Part shown: piece by piece, positions 10,129 through 18,350 of the stretch | Position numbering within the stretch: the first letter of the stretch is position 1 | Layout: the number at the start of each line of letters is the position of its first letter | From: Mycolicibacterium litorale | Lineage (GTDB): Bacteria; Actinomycetota; Actinomycetes; Mycobacteriales; Mycobacteriaceae | Direction: 5' to 3' | Assembly: GCF_010731695.1 (NCBI RefSeq) | Contig: NZ_AP022586.1 | Location: 3,100,001-3,164,000 of the forward strand | DNA length: 64,000 nt | Notes under the pieces: model-generated | Seen by the model: the letters and a program-made list of their open reading frames with translations, nothing else | What the model was told of the DNA's origin: nothing | Databases searched by the model: none | Made by a program: the position numbers and the translations under genes

Positions 10129-13100
10129 CTACCCCTGCGTGGTGGTGAGCCGGCGCAACTGCGCCGACGCGACCGAGACGACGGCCAGGTCGGGCTCGTC
10201 GGTGTCGAGAAACTCCGCCATGGTGCGCTTGATGCGTTCGAGGCGCGGCCGGTTGTAGGCCTCGAATTCGTCGACCACGCTGACGTCGTCGGTGACCGGG
10301 TAGACGCGCCTGCTGACGTCGAGTGTCAGACCGCGCAGTGAGCGGTACAGGTCCTCCCGCATCGCCAGCCGGGCGAGCGAATGCCAACGGCCGCCCCGCG
10401 GCAGCGACGACACGGCCAGCAGGAGCGTGTCCACGCCGAGGTGGTCGGACAGTTCGAAGTAGATGTGGGCCAGTTTGGTGGCGTCCTCGTCGTGCAGGTG
10501 CGCCATGTCGATGATGTCGAGAAGGCTGAATGCGTACAGGGATTCGCTGATCGCACCGGCGACCGCGGACGGCACGCCCTGATCGACCAGCTCACGGTGC
10601 GCGTGGGTCACCGCGGCCAGCTCGTTACCACGCAGCATCGCCGCGAGCTTGCCGCGCAACGTCGCGACGTGGTGGGCGAACCGGGTGATCTCCTCGTCGA
10701 TCTGCAGCGGCGCCGGGCGGTTGAGCAGGAACCACCGCGACGCCCGATCGAGGAGCCTGCGGCCCTCGATGATCAGCGCGTTGGTCAGCGCGGGCGGCAA
10801 CCCGGCGCCGTAGATGTCCGCCCACAGCGTGTCGAGGTCGAACACCTCCGACACGATCGCGTGCGCCCGCACGATATCGCTCGTCGTCGCGCCGGTCTCC
10901 TCGGCGAGCCGGAACGCGAACGTGAGCCCCGACGTGGCCAGCACGTGGTTCACGATCGTGGTCGCCAGGATCTCGCGCCGCAGTGGGTGTTCGGGCAGCG
11001 ATTCGCCGAGCCGGCGCCGCATGGTGGCCGGGAAGTACCGCCGCAGCATCTCGCCGAAATGCGGGTCGTCGAATTCGTCGTCGGCGAGCAGATCCGCCTT
11101 CAGGTCGAGTTTGACGTGCGCCATCAGCGTCGCCAGCTGCGGGCGGGTGAGGCCGGCGCCGGACTTCAGGAGGTCGGCGAATTCGGCTGCGCTGGGCAGG
11201 ATTTCACGCTTTCGGTGCAAGCCGCGCCGTCGTTCGAGCGCGGTCGTCATCCGCGCGTGCACGCCCGCCATCTGGCCGGCGTTGAACTGCGCGTCGCCGA
11301 GCAGGCGGTTGTGGGCCCGGTTGTTGGCGAGGACGAGCGCCGCCACCTCGTCGGTCATCTCCGCCAGCAGGCCGTTGCGGGCGCTGCGGGGCAGCATGTC
11401 GGCGCGGACGGCCGCATCGAGCATGACCTTGATGTTGACCTCGTGGTCGGAGCAGTCGACGCCGGCCGCATTGTCGATGGCGTCGGTGTTGACGTAGCCG
11501 CCCCGGCGGGCGAATTCGACTCGGCCGCGCGGCGATACGCCCAGATTGCCGCCCTCGACGATGACCCGCGCGCGCACCTGATCGGCATCCACGCGCAGAC
11601 CGTCGTTGACCTTGTCGGCGACGTCGGCGTGCTGTTCGTCGCCGGCCTTGACGTAGGTGCCGACCCCACCGTTGAAGATCAGATCGACCGGGGCACGCAG
11701 GATGTGGCTGATGAGTTCGTTCGGGGTCAGGGTGGCGGACTGATCGGTGATGTCCAGGGCGGCGCGCATCTGCGCCGAGACCACGATGGTCTTGGCGGTG
11801 CGCGGCCACACTCCGCCGCCATCGCTGATCAGCGCCCGGTCGTAGTCGTCCCAGGAGGACCGGGGCAGGTCGAACAGCCGCCGGCGCTCACGGTGTGCGG
11901 GGTCGCCCGACGGGTCGGGATCGACGAAGATGTGCCGGTGGTCGAATGCCGCCACCAACCTGATGCCGCGGCGCAGCAGCATCCCGTTGCCGAACACGTC
12001 CCCGCTCATGTCACCGATGCCGACGACGCGGAATTCGCCACGCTCCGCGTCGATGCCCAGCGCGTCGAGATGGCTGTCAGCGCTGACCCATGCGCCGCGC
12101 GCGGTGATCCCCATCGCCTTGTGGTCGTAGCCCGACGACCCGCCGGAGGCGAACGCGTCGCCCAGCCAGTAGCCACGGTCGAGCGCGACGGCGTTGGCGG
12201 TGTCGGAGAACGTCGCGGTCCCCTTGTCGGCCGCGACCACGAGGTAGGCGTCGGTGTCGTCGTGGCAGACCACGCCGCTGCGTGGCGGCGCGGCGCCGGG
12301 GGCGGTGCTGTCGACGACGTCGAGCAGAGCCGACACGAACTGCTGGTAGCAGCGCAGGCCGCGGGTGCGCGCGGCGCTGGGGTCGGTACCCGCGGACGGC
12401 CTGACGACGAAGACACCCTTGGCGCCGACGGGGACGATGACGGCGTTCTTCACCGCCTGCGCCTTGACCAGGCCGAGCACCTCGGTGCGGTAGTCGTCGT
12501 GACGGTCCGACCAGCGCAGGCCGCCCCGGGCCACCAAGCCGAAGCGCAGGTGCACACCCTCGAAGTCCGGTGAGTAGACGAAGATCTCCGACAGCGGACG
12601 CGGCTGGGGCAGCTCGTCGACGTCCTGCGCGCGCAGCTTGTGGACCAGGTACGGCGCCGCCGCGCTCAGCGCTTCGGGCGCGAAGGCGTTCGTGCGCACG
12701 GTCGCGGCGATGAGGCTGCGGTAGGCGCGCAGGATCCGGTCGGCGTCGATGTGCACCACGCGGTCGATCTGTGCCGCGAGCTCGTCGTCGGCGGCCGCGA
12801 TGTCGGCCTGGCGCCGCGGATCGTGCGCGGCGCGGTCGCCGCGGCCGAAACGCGCTTCGAACAGCTCCACGACCGCGCGGGTGGCCGCCGGATTCTCCAG
12901 CAGCACGCTCTGGATGCGGTTCTGCCCGTACGGCATCGGCGACTGGAGGAGGTAGCGGCTGTAGCTGCGCAGCACACAGACCTGTCGCCAGGTCAGCCCC
13001 GCCGACGGTACGAGGGCGTTGACGTTGTCGGCCTCCGCGCGTCCGGCCCAGATCGCGTGGAATGTGTCCCGGATCCGCCGGTCGGTCTGGTCCCAGTCTC

Positions 13101-13446
13101 TGGCCAGGCCCGCGGCGGCGTCGGCACCGGTCTGCAACATGAGGTCGTAGAGATGGCAGGAGGCACCGTCCGCACGCGTCCACGACGTGGTGTGCTCGTG
13201 CAGGACCTCCAGGTCCATGCTCTGCAGCGCGGGGAGCATGCGCCGCAGCGGCACGGGCGCCACGGCGGCGAGGACGAACCGCAACCGGCCGTCGTCGCCG
13301 GTGCGAGCGAGCGCCACCGCGATGTCGTCGCCGCTGAGCTCCCGCACCGCGGCGGGGTCCAACAGCGACTCCGCGGGGACGCGGGTGCTCGAGTTCTCGG
13401 CGTGCCGGTCTGCGTTCGCACTCACGGATTCGGTCCTCTCGGTCAT
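10129..13446 (-). CDS. Large NAD-specific glutamate dehydrogenase, short (about 115-kDa-class) form
   Basis: A 1105-residue enzyme interconverting glutamate and 2-oxoglutarate. The catalytic core is intact: GGLRWSDR (308-315), KAQAVKNAVIVPVGAKG with a candidate catalytic lysine at 343, ADKGTATFSD, the Rossmann-side VVGIGDMSGDVFGNG, GGVGTYVK and VDCSDHEVNIK. The classical mycobacterial enzyme of this family (Rv2476c) has about 1620 residues; this one lacks roughly 500 N-terminal residues that carry the ACT-like regulatory domains, so its allosteric control probably differs. One glycine after the active-site lysine is valine (GAKGVFVV). ATG 13446 is chosen for its plausible N terminus; GTG 13557 would add a low-complexity stretch. 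No frameshift or stop is seen, so it is not an obvious pseudogene. Confidence 0.88.
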   Translation of the reverse strand: MTERTESVSANADRHAENSSTRVPAESLLDPAAVRELSGDDIAVALARTGDDGRLRFVLAAVAPVPLRRMLPALQSMDLEVLHEHTTSWTRADGASCHLYDLMLQTGADAAAGLARDWDQTDRRIRDTFHAIWAGRAEADNVNALVPSAGLTWRQVCVLRSYSRYLLQSPMPYGQNRIQSVLLENPAATRAVVELFEARFGRGDRAAHDPRRQADIAAADDELAAQIDRVVHIDADRILRAYRSLIAATVRTNAFAPEALSAAAPYLVHKLRAQDVDELPQPRPLSEIFVYSPDFEGVHLRFGLVARGGLRWSDRHDDYRTEVLGLVKAQAVKNAVIVPVGAKGVFVVRPSAGTDPSAARTRGLRCYQQFVSALLDVVDSTAPGAAPPRSGVVCHDDTDAYLVVAADKGTATFSDTANAVALDRGYWLGDAFASGGSSGYDHKAMGITARGAWVSADSHLDALGIDAERGEFRVVGIGDMSGDVFGNGMLLRRGIRLVAAFDHRHIFVDPDPSGDPAHRERRRLFDLPRSSWDDYDRALISDGGGVWPRTAKTIVVSAQMRAALDITDQSATLTPNELISHILRAPVDLIFNGGVGTYVKAGDEQHADVADKVNDGLRVDADQVRARVIVEGGNLGVSPRGRVEFARRGGYVNTDAIDNAAGVDCSDHEVNIKVMLDAAVRADMLPRSARNGLLAEMTDEVAALVLANNRAHNRLLGDAQFNAGQMAGVHARMTTALERRRGLHRKREILPSAAEFADLLKSGAGLTRPQLATLMAHVKLDLKADLLADDEFDDPHFGEMLRRYFPATMRRRLGESLPEHPLRREILATTIVNHVLATSGLTFAFRLAEETGATTSDIVRAHAIVSEVFDLDTLWADIYGAGLPPALTNALIIEGRRLLDRASRWFLLNRPAPLQIDEEITRFAHHVATLRGKLAAMLRGNELAAVTHAHRELVDQGVPSAVAGAISESLYAFSLLDIIDMAHLHDEDATKLAHIYFELSDHLGVDTLLLAVSSLPRGGRWHSLARLAMREDLYRSLRGLTLDVSRRVYPVTDDVSVVDEFEAYNRPRLERIKRTMAEFLDTDEPDLAVVSVASAQLRRLTTTQG

Positions 13447-13582
13447 GGGGCCGCCGCGAATCCGGTTGTCCCCATGAGGAGTTGGTCCGTGTACCGGTCG
13501 CGACGCTGCCCCCCGCCCATGAGTCTGTCGCGACGCGGACCCGTTCGTCGGTGTCACTCAGTCACCGATCACCACCGTCTGC

Positions 13583-13595
13583 TTACAGTGTGTAA
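13583..13595. promoter_or_regulatory. Small palindrome upstream of the glutamate dehydrogenase gene
   Basis: TTACA-GTG-TGTAA is a perfect five-base inverted repeat with a three-base centre. It lies 137 bases upstream of the glutamate dehydrogenase start and 32 bases downstream of the end of the flavin monooxygenase gene. It is operator-like in size, but no regulator is identified. Confidence 0.3.
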
Positions 13596-13626
13596 AGGCG
13601 GGCAGGAGCCGCCGACGCGCGGCCGG

Positions 13627-15138
13627 TCAGCCGCCGGTGCCGAACCACCGGCGCAGCGCGGCGGACAACCCGTCGCCGTCACCGTCGAAACCGTCTGTCG
13701 CCCAGACGATGTAGCCGTCGGGGCGGATGAGCGTCGCGACGGGCCCAGCCGCCACGGTGGCCTCGACGCAGTCGATGCGCTGCGCCCACGCGCCCGCGAC
13801 ACGGGCCGCCGCACCGCCGGAGCCGTCGAGCAGCACCGGGCGCCCGGCGTGCAGGAGTTCGGCGACCCGGCGGCCATCGGCCAGCGTCCACTCGGGCACG
13901 AGCCGCCCCGACAGCGGATGGTCGTCGCCGGTGTCGTAGCGGACGTCGGAGCCGGCGAGCAGGTGCGCCACGTGAGCGGCGGCGCTCGGTAGCTGCAGCA
14001 GTTCGGCGAACAATCCGCGCAGCGCGCCGACCTCGGGGCCGGGGCCGAACAATGCGGTCTGCGACATCGAGTGCATCATCACCCGCAGGCCGGCCGGGTG
14101 GCGCTCGTCGTGGTAGGTGTCGAGCAGGTTGGCCGGTGCCCAGCCGCTGACGGCCGCGGCCAGTTTCCAGCCGAGGTTCATCGCATCCTGCAGGCCCAGA
14201 TTGAGGCCGGGGCCACCCATCGCCGAATGCACGTGCGCCGAATCCCCTACCAGGAAGACGTTTCCGGCACGGTAGCGGTCGGCCTGCCGGGTGTTCTGCC
14301 CGGCGATGCGGCGCAGCGCGTGCGGTCCGTCGCCGGCCGGCGGGCCGAAGGGCAGTTCGGCCCCGAGCACCCGCCGCGTGCTGTGGCGCAGTTCGTCCAG
14401 CGTCATGGGGTGCGCGTCGTCGATCTCCCCACCGAACTCGATGGTGCCGACCATCGGACGGCCGGGCTCCAGTTCGGCGAAGATGAACCCGCCGTCGTCG
14501 AGGCGGTGGTGTCCCCACGGCAGACGCCCGATACCGGGCACGTCGAGACCCCCGTCGTCCGAGCGGATTTCATCGGATATCTCCACGTGGGCGAGCCGGG
14601 CGACGGTGTTCGAGGTGTGGCCCGGGAACCCGATGCCGGCGAGTTTGCGCACGCCGCTGCGCCCGCCGTCGGCACCGACCAGGTAGGCCGCGTCGAGCGC
14701 GACGTCACCCTCGGCCGTTGATGCGGTCACCGCGACACCGTCGGGCGTCGTCCGCACACCGGTCAGCTCGTGGCCCCAGCGGACGTCGACGCCCAGCTCG
14801 CGGGCGTGGTCGGCGAGCAGCCGGACGAGCCGCGGTTGCTGGATCATCAGCGCGTACATCGGGTTGTCCCGCATACCGGTCAGCGGTACGCGCAATCCGC
14901 TGAACATCCACTGGTCCATCGGTTTCGGCGGTTCCGCGGCACCACTGAACGCCTCGTACAGTCCGCGCATGTCGAGCATGCGGACCACCTGACCGATCAG
15001 GCCGTTGGCTTTCGGTTCGTCGCTGGGCGCAGGCAGGCGCTCGAGCACCACGGGCCGGACGCCGGCCAGCGCGAGTTCGCACGCCACCATGAGCCCGGTC
15101 GGACCCGCACCGGAGATCACGACGGGAGTCTCGGACAT
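13627..15138 (-). CDS. FAD-dependent aromatic monooxygenase (PheA/TfdB type)
   Basis: A 503-residue class A flavoprotein hydroxylase. It has the FAD-binding GAGPTGL at residues 10-16, the DG motif in YLVGADGGRSGVRK, the GD motif in VFLVGDSAHVHSAMGGPGLNLGLQDAMNLGWKL split by conserved Gly-Pro turns, and a C-terminal thioredoxin-like segment. Such enzymes hydroxylate phenols, polyketides or antibiotics such as rifampicin; which one cannot be told here. ATG 15138 has AAAGG eight bases upstream; ATG 15144 overlaps the TetR stop as TGATG and would add three residues. The gene directly follows the TetR gene, so it is likely its target. Confidence 0.9.
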   Translation of the reverse strand: MSETPVVISGAGPTGLMVACELALAGVRPVVLERLPAPSDEPKANGLIGQVVRMLDMRGLYEAFSGAAEPPKPMDQWMFSGLRVPLTGMRDNPMYALMIQQPRLVRLLADHARELGVDVRWGHELTGVRTTPDGVAVTASTAEGDVALDAAYLVGADGGRSGVRKLAGIGFPGHTSNTVARLAHVEISDEIRSDDGGLDVPGIGRLPWGHHRLDDGGFIFAELEPGRPMVGTIEFGGEIDDAHPMTLDELRHSTRRVLGAELPFGPPAGDGPHALRRIAGQNTRQADRYRAGNVFLVGDSAHVHSAMGGPGLNLGLQDAMNLGWKLAAAVSGWAPANLLDTYHDERHPAGLRVMMHSMSQTALFGPGPEVGALRGLFAELLQLPSAAAHVAHLLAGSDVRYDTGDDHPLSGRLVPEWTLADGRRVAELLHAGRPVLLDGSGGAAARVAGAWAQRIDCVEATVAAGPVATLIRPDGYIVWATDGFDGDGDGLSAALRRWFGTGG

Positions 15139-15143
15139 CGGCA

Positions 15144-15746
15144 TCACCTTTCGGGCAGTCCCGCGGCGACCTCGGCAAGGCCCCGGCGGAGCAGGTCGGC
15201 GTAGGCGACGGGCGGATCGGCGTTGGCGTAGACCTCGATCGCGACCTCCCCCACCGCCCGGATCACCCCGGCGACCAGCCGCGGATACATGTCGCGCCCC
15301 GGATCGGTGCCGGTGCGTTCGGCGATCGCGTCGACCCAGTCGGCGAAGAGGTCCTTGGTCAGCGCGGCCCGCAGATCGCGGGCGGACAGCAGCTCCCGGA
15401 TGACAGCCACCTCCCCGGCGGTCGGGGCGACGTTCATCGCACCCTCGGCCTGCAGCGGCGCGAGCATCGCCTCGGTCACCGCAGACCACAGCGGTTCCTC
15501 GGCGGGCCGCTGCCGGAATGCTGCGAGGCTCTGGCGCATCCGGTCGACCTGCCGGAACGCGATCGCCTCGTATTTGCCGGTGAAGTAGTTGTTGAAGGTC
15601 CGCAGCGACACGCCGGCCCGGTTCGCGATCTCCTCCCGGGTGATGTTGTCCAGCCCCCGCTCCAGTGCGAGTGCGAGCGCGGCGTCGCTCAGCGCCCAGC
15701 GGGTGCCCAGCTTCTTGCGCTCACGCAGACCGAGGGGAGCGTTCAT
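15144..15746 (-). CDS. TetR-family repressor
   Basis: A 200-residue regulator with an N-terminal TetR helix-turn-helix: ITREEIANRAGVSLRTFNNYF at about residues 35-55 is the recognition region. The remaining helical domain should bind a ligand. The stop overlaps the next gene's upstream ATG, giving an operon with the flavin hydroxylase. A 32-base nested palindrome 21 bases upstream of its start is the probable autoregulatory operator. The likely role is to repress the hydroxylase until its aromatic substrate appears, as is common for such pairs. Confidence 0.9.
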   Translation of the reverse strand: MNAPLGLRERKKLGTRWALSDAALALALERGLDNITREEIANRAGVSLRTFNNYFTGKYEAIAFRQVDRMRQSLAAFRQRPAEEPLWSAVTEAMLAPLQAEGAMNVAPTAGEVAVIRELLSARDLRAALTKDLFADWVDAIAERTGTDPGRDMYPRLVAGVIRAVGEVAIEVYANADPPVAYADLLRRGLAEVAAGLPER

Positions 15747-15766
15747 GCGGCGAGGTTAGCTCGAAC

Positions 15767-15798
15767 TTGCACGCTAGGCAAGATTGCCCACCGTGCAA
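15767..15798. promoter_or_regulatory. Nested inverted repeat, probable TetR operator
   Basis: Outer arms TTGCACG (15767-15773) and CGTGCAA (15792-15798) are exact inverted copies. An inner pair GGCAA-GA-TTGCC (15777-15788) shares the same centre. The two 15-base halves match at 13 of 15 positions. It lies just upstream of the TetR start, a typical place for autorepression. Confidence 0.6.
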
Positions 15799-15879
15799 CT
15801 TGTGACGGGCGCCGAGCGCACGGTTGTTGACCGCCCTTCTCGGGCGATGCGTACACCAACCGTGCGGTCGGCGGGTGGG

Positions 15880-16173
15880 CTAGCTCGTCCCGAGCGGATC
15901 GATGGTCCAGGCCACGTAGAGCATCGTCGCGCTGACCGTCGCGGTGGTGACGAAGTCGACGCCCTTGCTGCGCACCGCGAGCAGTCCGGCGCGCTCGTCA
16001 CTCAGTGAAATTCGCAGTGCCGCAGCGACTCCGACACCGACGGCGAGGACGAGTGCGCCGCGGCGCCAGTAGCCGGCGACCACGAGGCCGAACGCCGCCA
16101 CGACGATCAGGCCGACCACCAGGATCGGCCACTGTCCCGCGAAGACCTTGCGGGCGAAGTCTTTGACGGTCAT
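15880..16173 (-). CDS. DUF3017 small membrane protein
   Basis: A 97-residue protein with three hydrophobic segments: WPILVVGLIVVAAFGLVVAG, then ALVLAVGVGVAAALRI, then a C-terminal TVSATMLYVAWTI. The pattern and its position next to folD match the actinobacterial DUF3017 family (Rv3355c beside folD in M. tuberculosis). Its function is unknown. ATG 16173 is preferred over an in-frame TTG at 16188. It lies 30 bases downstream of folD on the same strand. Confidence 0.75.
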   Translation of the reverse strand: MTVKDFARKVFAGQWPILVVGLIVVAAFGLVVAGYWRRGALVLAVGVGVAAALRISLSDERAGLLAVRSKGVDFVTTATVSATMLYVAWTIDPLGTS

Positions 16174-16203
16174 CGGCTCTTCGCGCAAGCGCTCATCGCG
16201 GCG

Positions 16204-17070
16204 TCATCCGCGGGCGAGAGCCTCGGCGCGCTCGACGACGTTGGTCAGCAGGAACGCCCGGGTCAGCGGTCCGACACCACCCGGATTCGGCGACACGTGC
16301 CCGGCCACGTCCCACACGTCGGGTGCGACGTCACCGACCAGCTTTCCCTCGTCGTCCCGGCTGACCCCGACGTCGACGACCGCGGAACCGGGCCGGACCA
16401 TCTCGGCGGTCACCATGTGCGGGACGCCCGCCGCGGCGATGATGATGTCGGCTTCGCGGGTGAACTCCGGCAGATGCCGGGTTGCGGTGTGGCACAACGT
16501 GACCGTGGCGTTCTCCGAACGGCGGGTCAGCAGCAGCCCCAGCGGCCGACCGACCGTGACACCGCGGCCGATCACCACCACGTGCGCGCCGGCGATCTCG
16601 ACCTCGAAGCGGCGCAGCAGGTGCACGATCCCGCGGGGCGTACACGGAAGCGGGGCGGGCTCGTTGAGCACGAGCCGGCCCAGGTTGGTCGGGTGCAGAC
16701 CGTCGGCGTCCTTACCGGGGTCGATGCGCTCGAGCGCCGCGTTCTCGTCGAGGTGCTTGGGCAGCGGCAGCTGCACGATGTATCCGGTGCAGTCCGGATT
16801 CGCGTTGAGCTCGTCGATGGTGGCGTCGAGTTCGTCCTGGCTGATGTCGGCGGGCAGATCGCGGCGGATCGACGTGATGCCGACCTTCGCGCAGTCGGCG
16901 TGCTTACCGCGCACATACGCCTGCGAGCCCGGGTCGTCACCGACCAGCACGGTGCCCAGGCCCGGGGTGCGCCCCTGTGCGGTGAGCGCGGCCACCCGGT
17001 CCTTGAGATCGACGAAGATCTCGTCGCGCGTGGCTTTTCCGTCGAGAGTTATCGCACCCACATCGGACAT
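16204..17070 (-). CDS. folD: Methylenetetrahydrofolate dehydrogenase/cyclohydrolase
   Basis: A 288-residue bifunctional enzyme of one-carbon metabolism that interconverts methylene-, methenyl- and 10-formyl-tetrahydrofolate. Signatures include [18 protein letters not shown] with the active-site lysine region, [22 protein letters not shown], the NADP-binding [11 protein letters not shown], and the C-terminal [10 protein letters not shown]. The length is normal for the family. It starts with ATG 31 bases from the divergent reductase gene. Confidence 0.97.
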   Translation of the reverse strand: MSDVGAITLDGKATRDEIFVDLKDRVAALTAQGRTPGLGTVLVGDDPGSQAYVRGKHADCAKVGITSIRRDLPADISQDELDATIDELNANPDCTGYIVQLPLPKHLDENAALERIDPGKDADGLHPTNLGRLVLNEPAPLPCTPRGIVHLLRRFEVEIAGAHVVVIGRGVTVGRPLGLLLTRRSENATVTLCHTATRHLPEFTREADIIIAAAGVPHMVTAEMVRPGSAVVDVGVSRDDEGKLVGDVAPDVWDVAGHVSPNPGGVGPLTRAFLLTNVVERAEALARG

Positions 17071-17100
17071 TGTGACAGCTCACTGTGGCAGGCTTCCGGT

Positions 17101-18318
17101 ATGAACACCCCGCCAGATGTGTTCACCCCGGCCAAGCTCGGCCCGGTGACATTGCGCAACCGCATCATCAAGGCCGCCACGTTCGAGGCGTCGACGCCGA
17201 ACGCGCTGGTCACCGACGACTTGATCCACTACCACCGGCTGCCCGCGGCCGGCGGTGTCGGCATGACCACGGTCGCGTACTGCGCGGTGTCGCCCGGCGG
17301 ACGCACCGACGGATGGCAGATCTGGATGCGCCCGGAGGCGGTGCCCGGGCTGCGCAGGCTGACCGAGGCCGTACACGCCGAGGGCGCTGCGATCAGCGCG
17401 CAGATCGGCCACGCGGGTCCGGTCGCCAACTCCCGCACCAACAAGGCCAAAGCGCTGGCGCCGGTGCGGTTCTTCAATCCGCTGTCGATGCGGTTCGCCA
17501 AGAAGGCAACCCGCGGTGACATCGCTGACGTCACCGCGGCGCACGCCAATGCGGCGCGCCTGGCGATCGACGCCGGCTTCGACGCCGTCGAGGTCCACCT
17601 CGGCCACAACTATCTGGCCAGTTCGTTCCTCAGCCCGCTGATCAACCACCGCAAGGACGAGTACGGCGGATCGCTGGAGAACCGGGCCAAGGTCGCGCGC
17701 GGGGTGGTGCGCGCCGTGCGCGACGCCGTGGACAAGTACGGGGCCAACCAGATCGCGGTGACCGCGAAGCTCAACATGACCGACGGGGTGCGCGCGGGCA
17801 TCCCGCTCGAGGAGTCGCTGCAGACCGCCAAGTGGCTCGAGGAGGACGGCGGCCTGGACGCGCTGGAGCTCACCGCGGGCAGCTCGCTGGTCAACCCGCT
17901 GTACCTGTTCCACGGCGACGCGCCGGTCAAGGAGTTCGCGAGTGCGTTCAAGCCGCCGCTGAGCTGGGGCATCCGCATGACCGGCAAGAAGTTCTTCCGC
18001 GAGTACCCCTACCGCGAGGCGTTCCTGCTGGACAAGGCCAGGAAGTTCCGCGCGGAACTGACGATGCCGCTGATCCTGCTGGGCGGCATCACCAACCGCG
18101 AGACCATGGACCTCGCGATGGCCGAGGGCTTCGAATTCGTCGCGATGGGCCGCGCCCTGCTGGCCGAACCCGATCTGCTCAACCGGATCCAGGCCGAGGA
18201 GCGCGCCGGTTCGGTGCGCTCGGCGTGCACGCACTGCAACAAGTGCATGGCGACGATCTACAGCCACACCCACTGTGTCGTCACCGGCGCGCCGGACTCG
18301 CTGCCCGTGCTGGGCTGA
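17101..18318 (+). CDS. Old-yellow-enzyme-like NADH:flavin oxidoreductase
   Basis: A 405-residue FMN TIM-barrel protein. LGPVTLRNRIIKAATFE is the usual strand 1, VHLGHNYLASSFLSPLINHRKDEYGGSLENR is the active-site and phosphate region (quoted here by its ends: VHLGHNYL, then DEYGGS), and LLGGITNRE with AMGRALLAEPDL closes the FMN site. The C terminus carries a cysteine cluster, CTHCNKC, then Cys nine residues on. In 2,4-dienoyl-CoA reductase relatives a similar cluster holds a 4Fe-4S centre, but the second FAD/NAD domain of those enzymes is absent here. The substrate is unknown. The same kind of gene (Rv3359) lies near folD in M. tuberculosis, as I recall. Confidence 0.85.
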   Translation: MNTPPDVFTPAKLGPVTLRNRIIKAATFEASTPNALVTDDLIHYHRLPAAGGVGMTTVAYCAVSPGGRTDGWQIWMRPEAVPGLRRLTEAVHAEGAAISAQIGHAGPVANSRTNKAKALAPVRFFNPLSMRFAKKATRGDIADVTAAHANAARLAIDAGFDAVEVHLGHNYLASSFLSPLINHRKDEYGGSLENRAKVARGVVRAVRDAVDKYGANQIAVTAKLNMTDGVRAGIPLEESLQTAKWLEEDGGLDALELTAGSSLVNPLYLFHGDAPVKEFASAFKPPLSWGIRMTGKKFFREYPYREAFLLDKARKFRAELTMPLILLGGITNRETMDLAMAEGFEFVAMGRALLAEPDLLNRIQAEERAGSVRSACTHCNKCMATIYSHTHCVVTGAPDSLPVLG

Positions 18319-18350
18319 CGACGGATCTTGAACCTATAGAGTTGTCCCCG

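Noticed and set aside
10381..12573. A 730-codon plus-strand frame within the glutamate dehydrogenase region
   Set aside because: It lacks any domain pattern, whereas the opposite strand reads through conserved dehydrogenase motifs.
10129..13557. The glutamate dehydrogenase as a truncated pseudogene
   Set aside because: The frame is uninterrupted, catalytic motifs are intact and the length fits the 115-kDa class, so a functional gene is more likely.
15880..16188. Upstream TTG start for the DUF3017 protein
   Set aside because: A conventional ATG lies 15 bases downstream and gives a normal family length.
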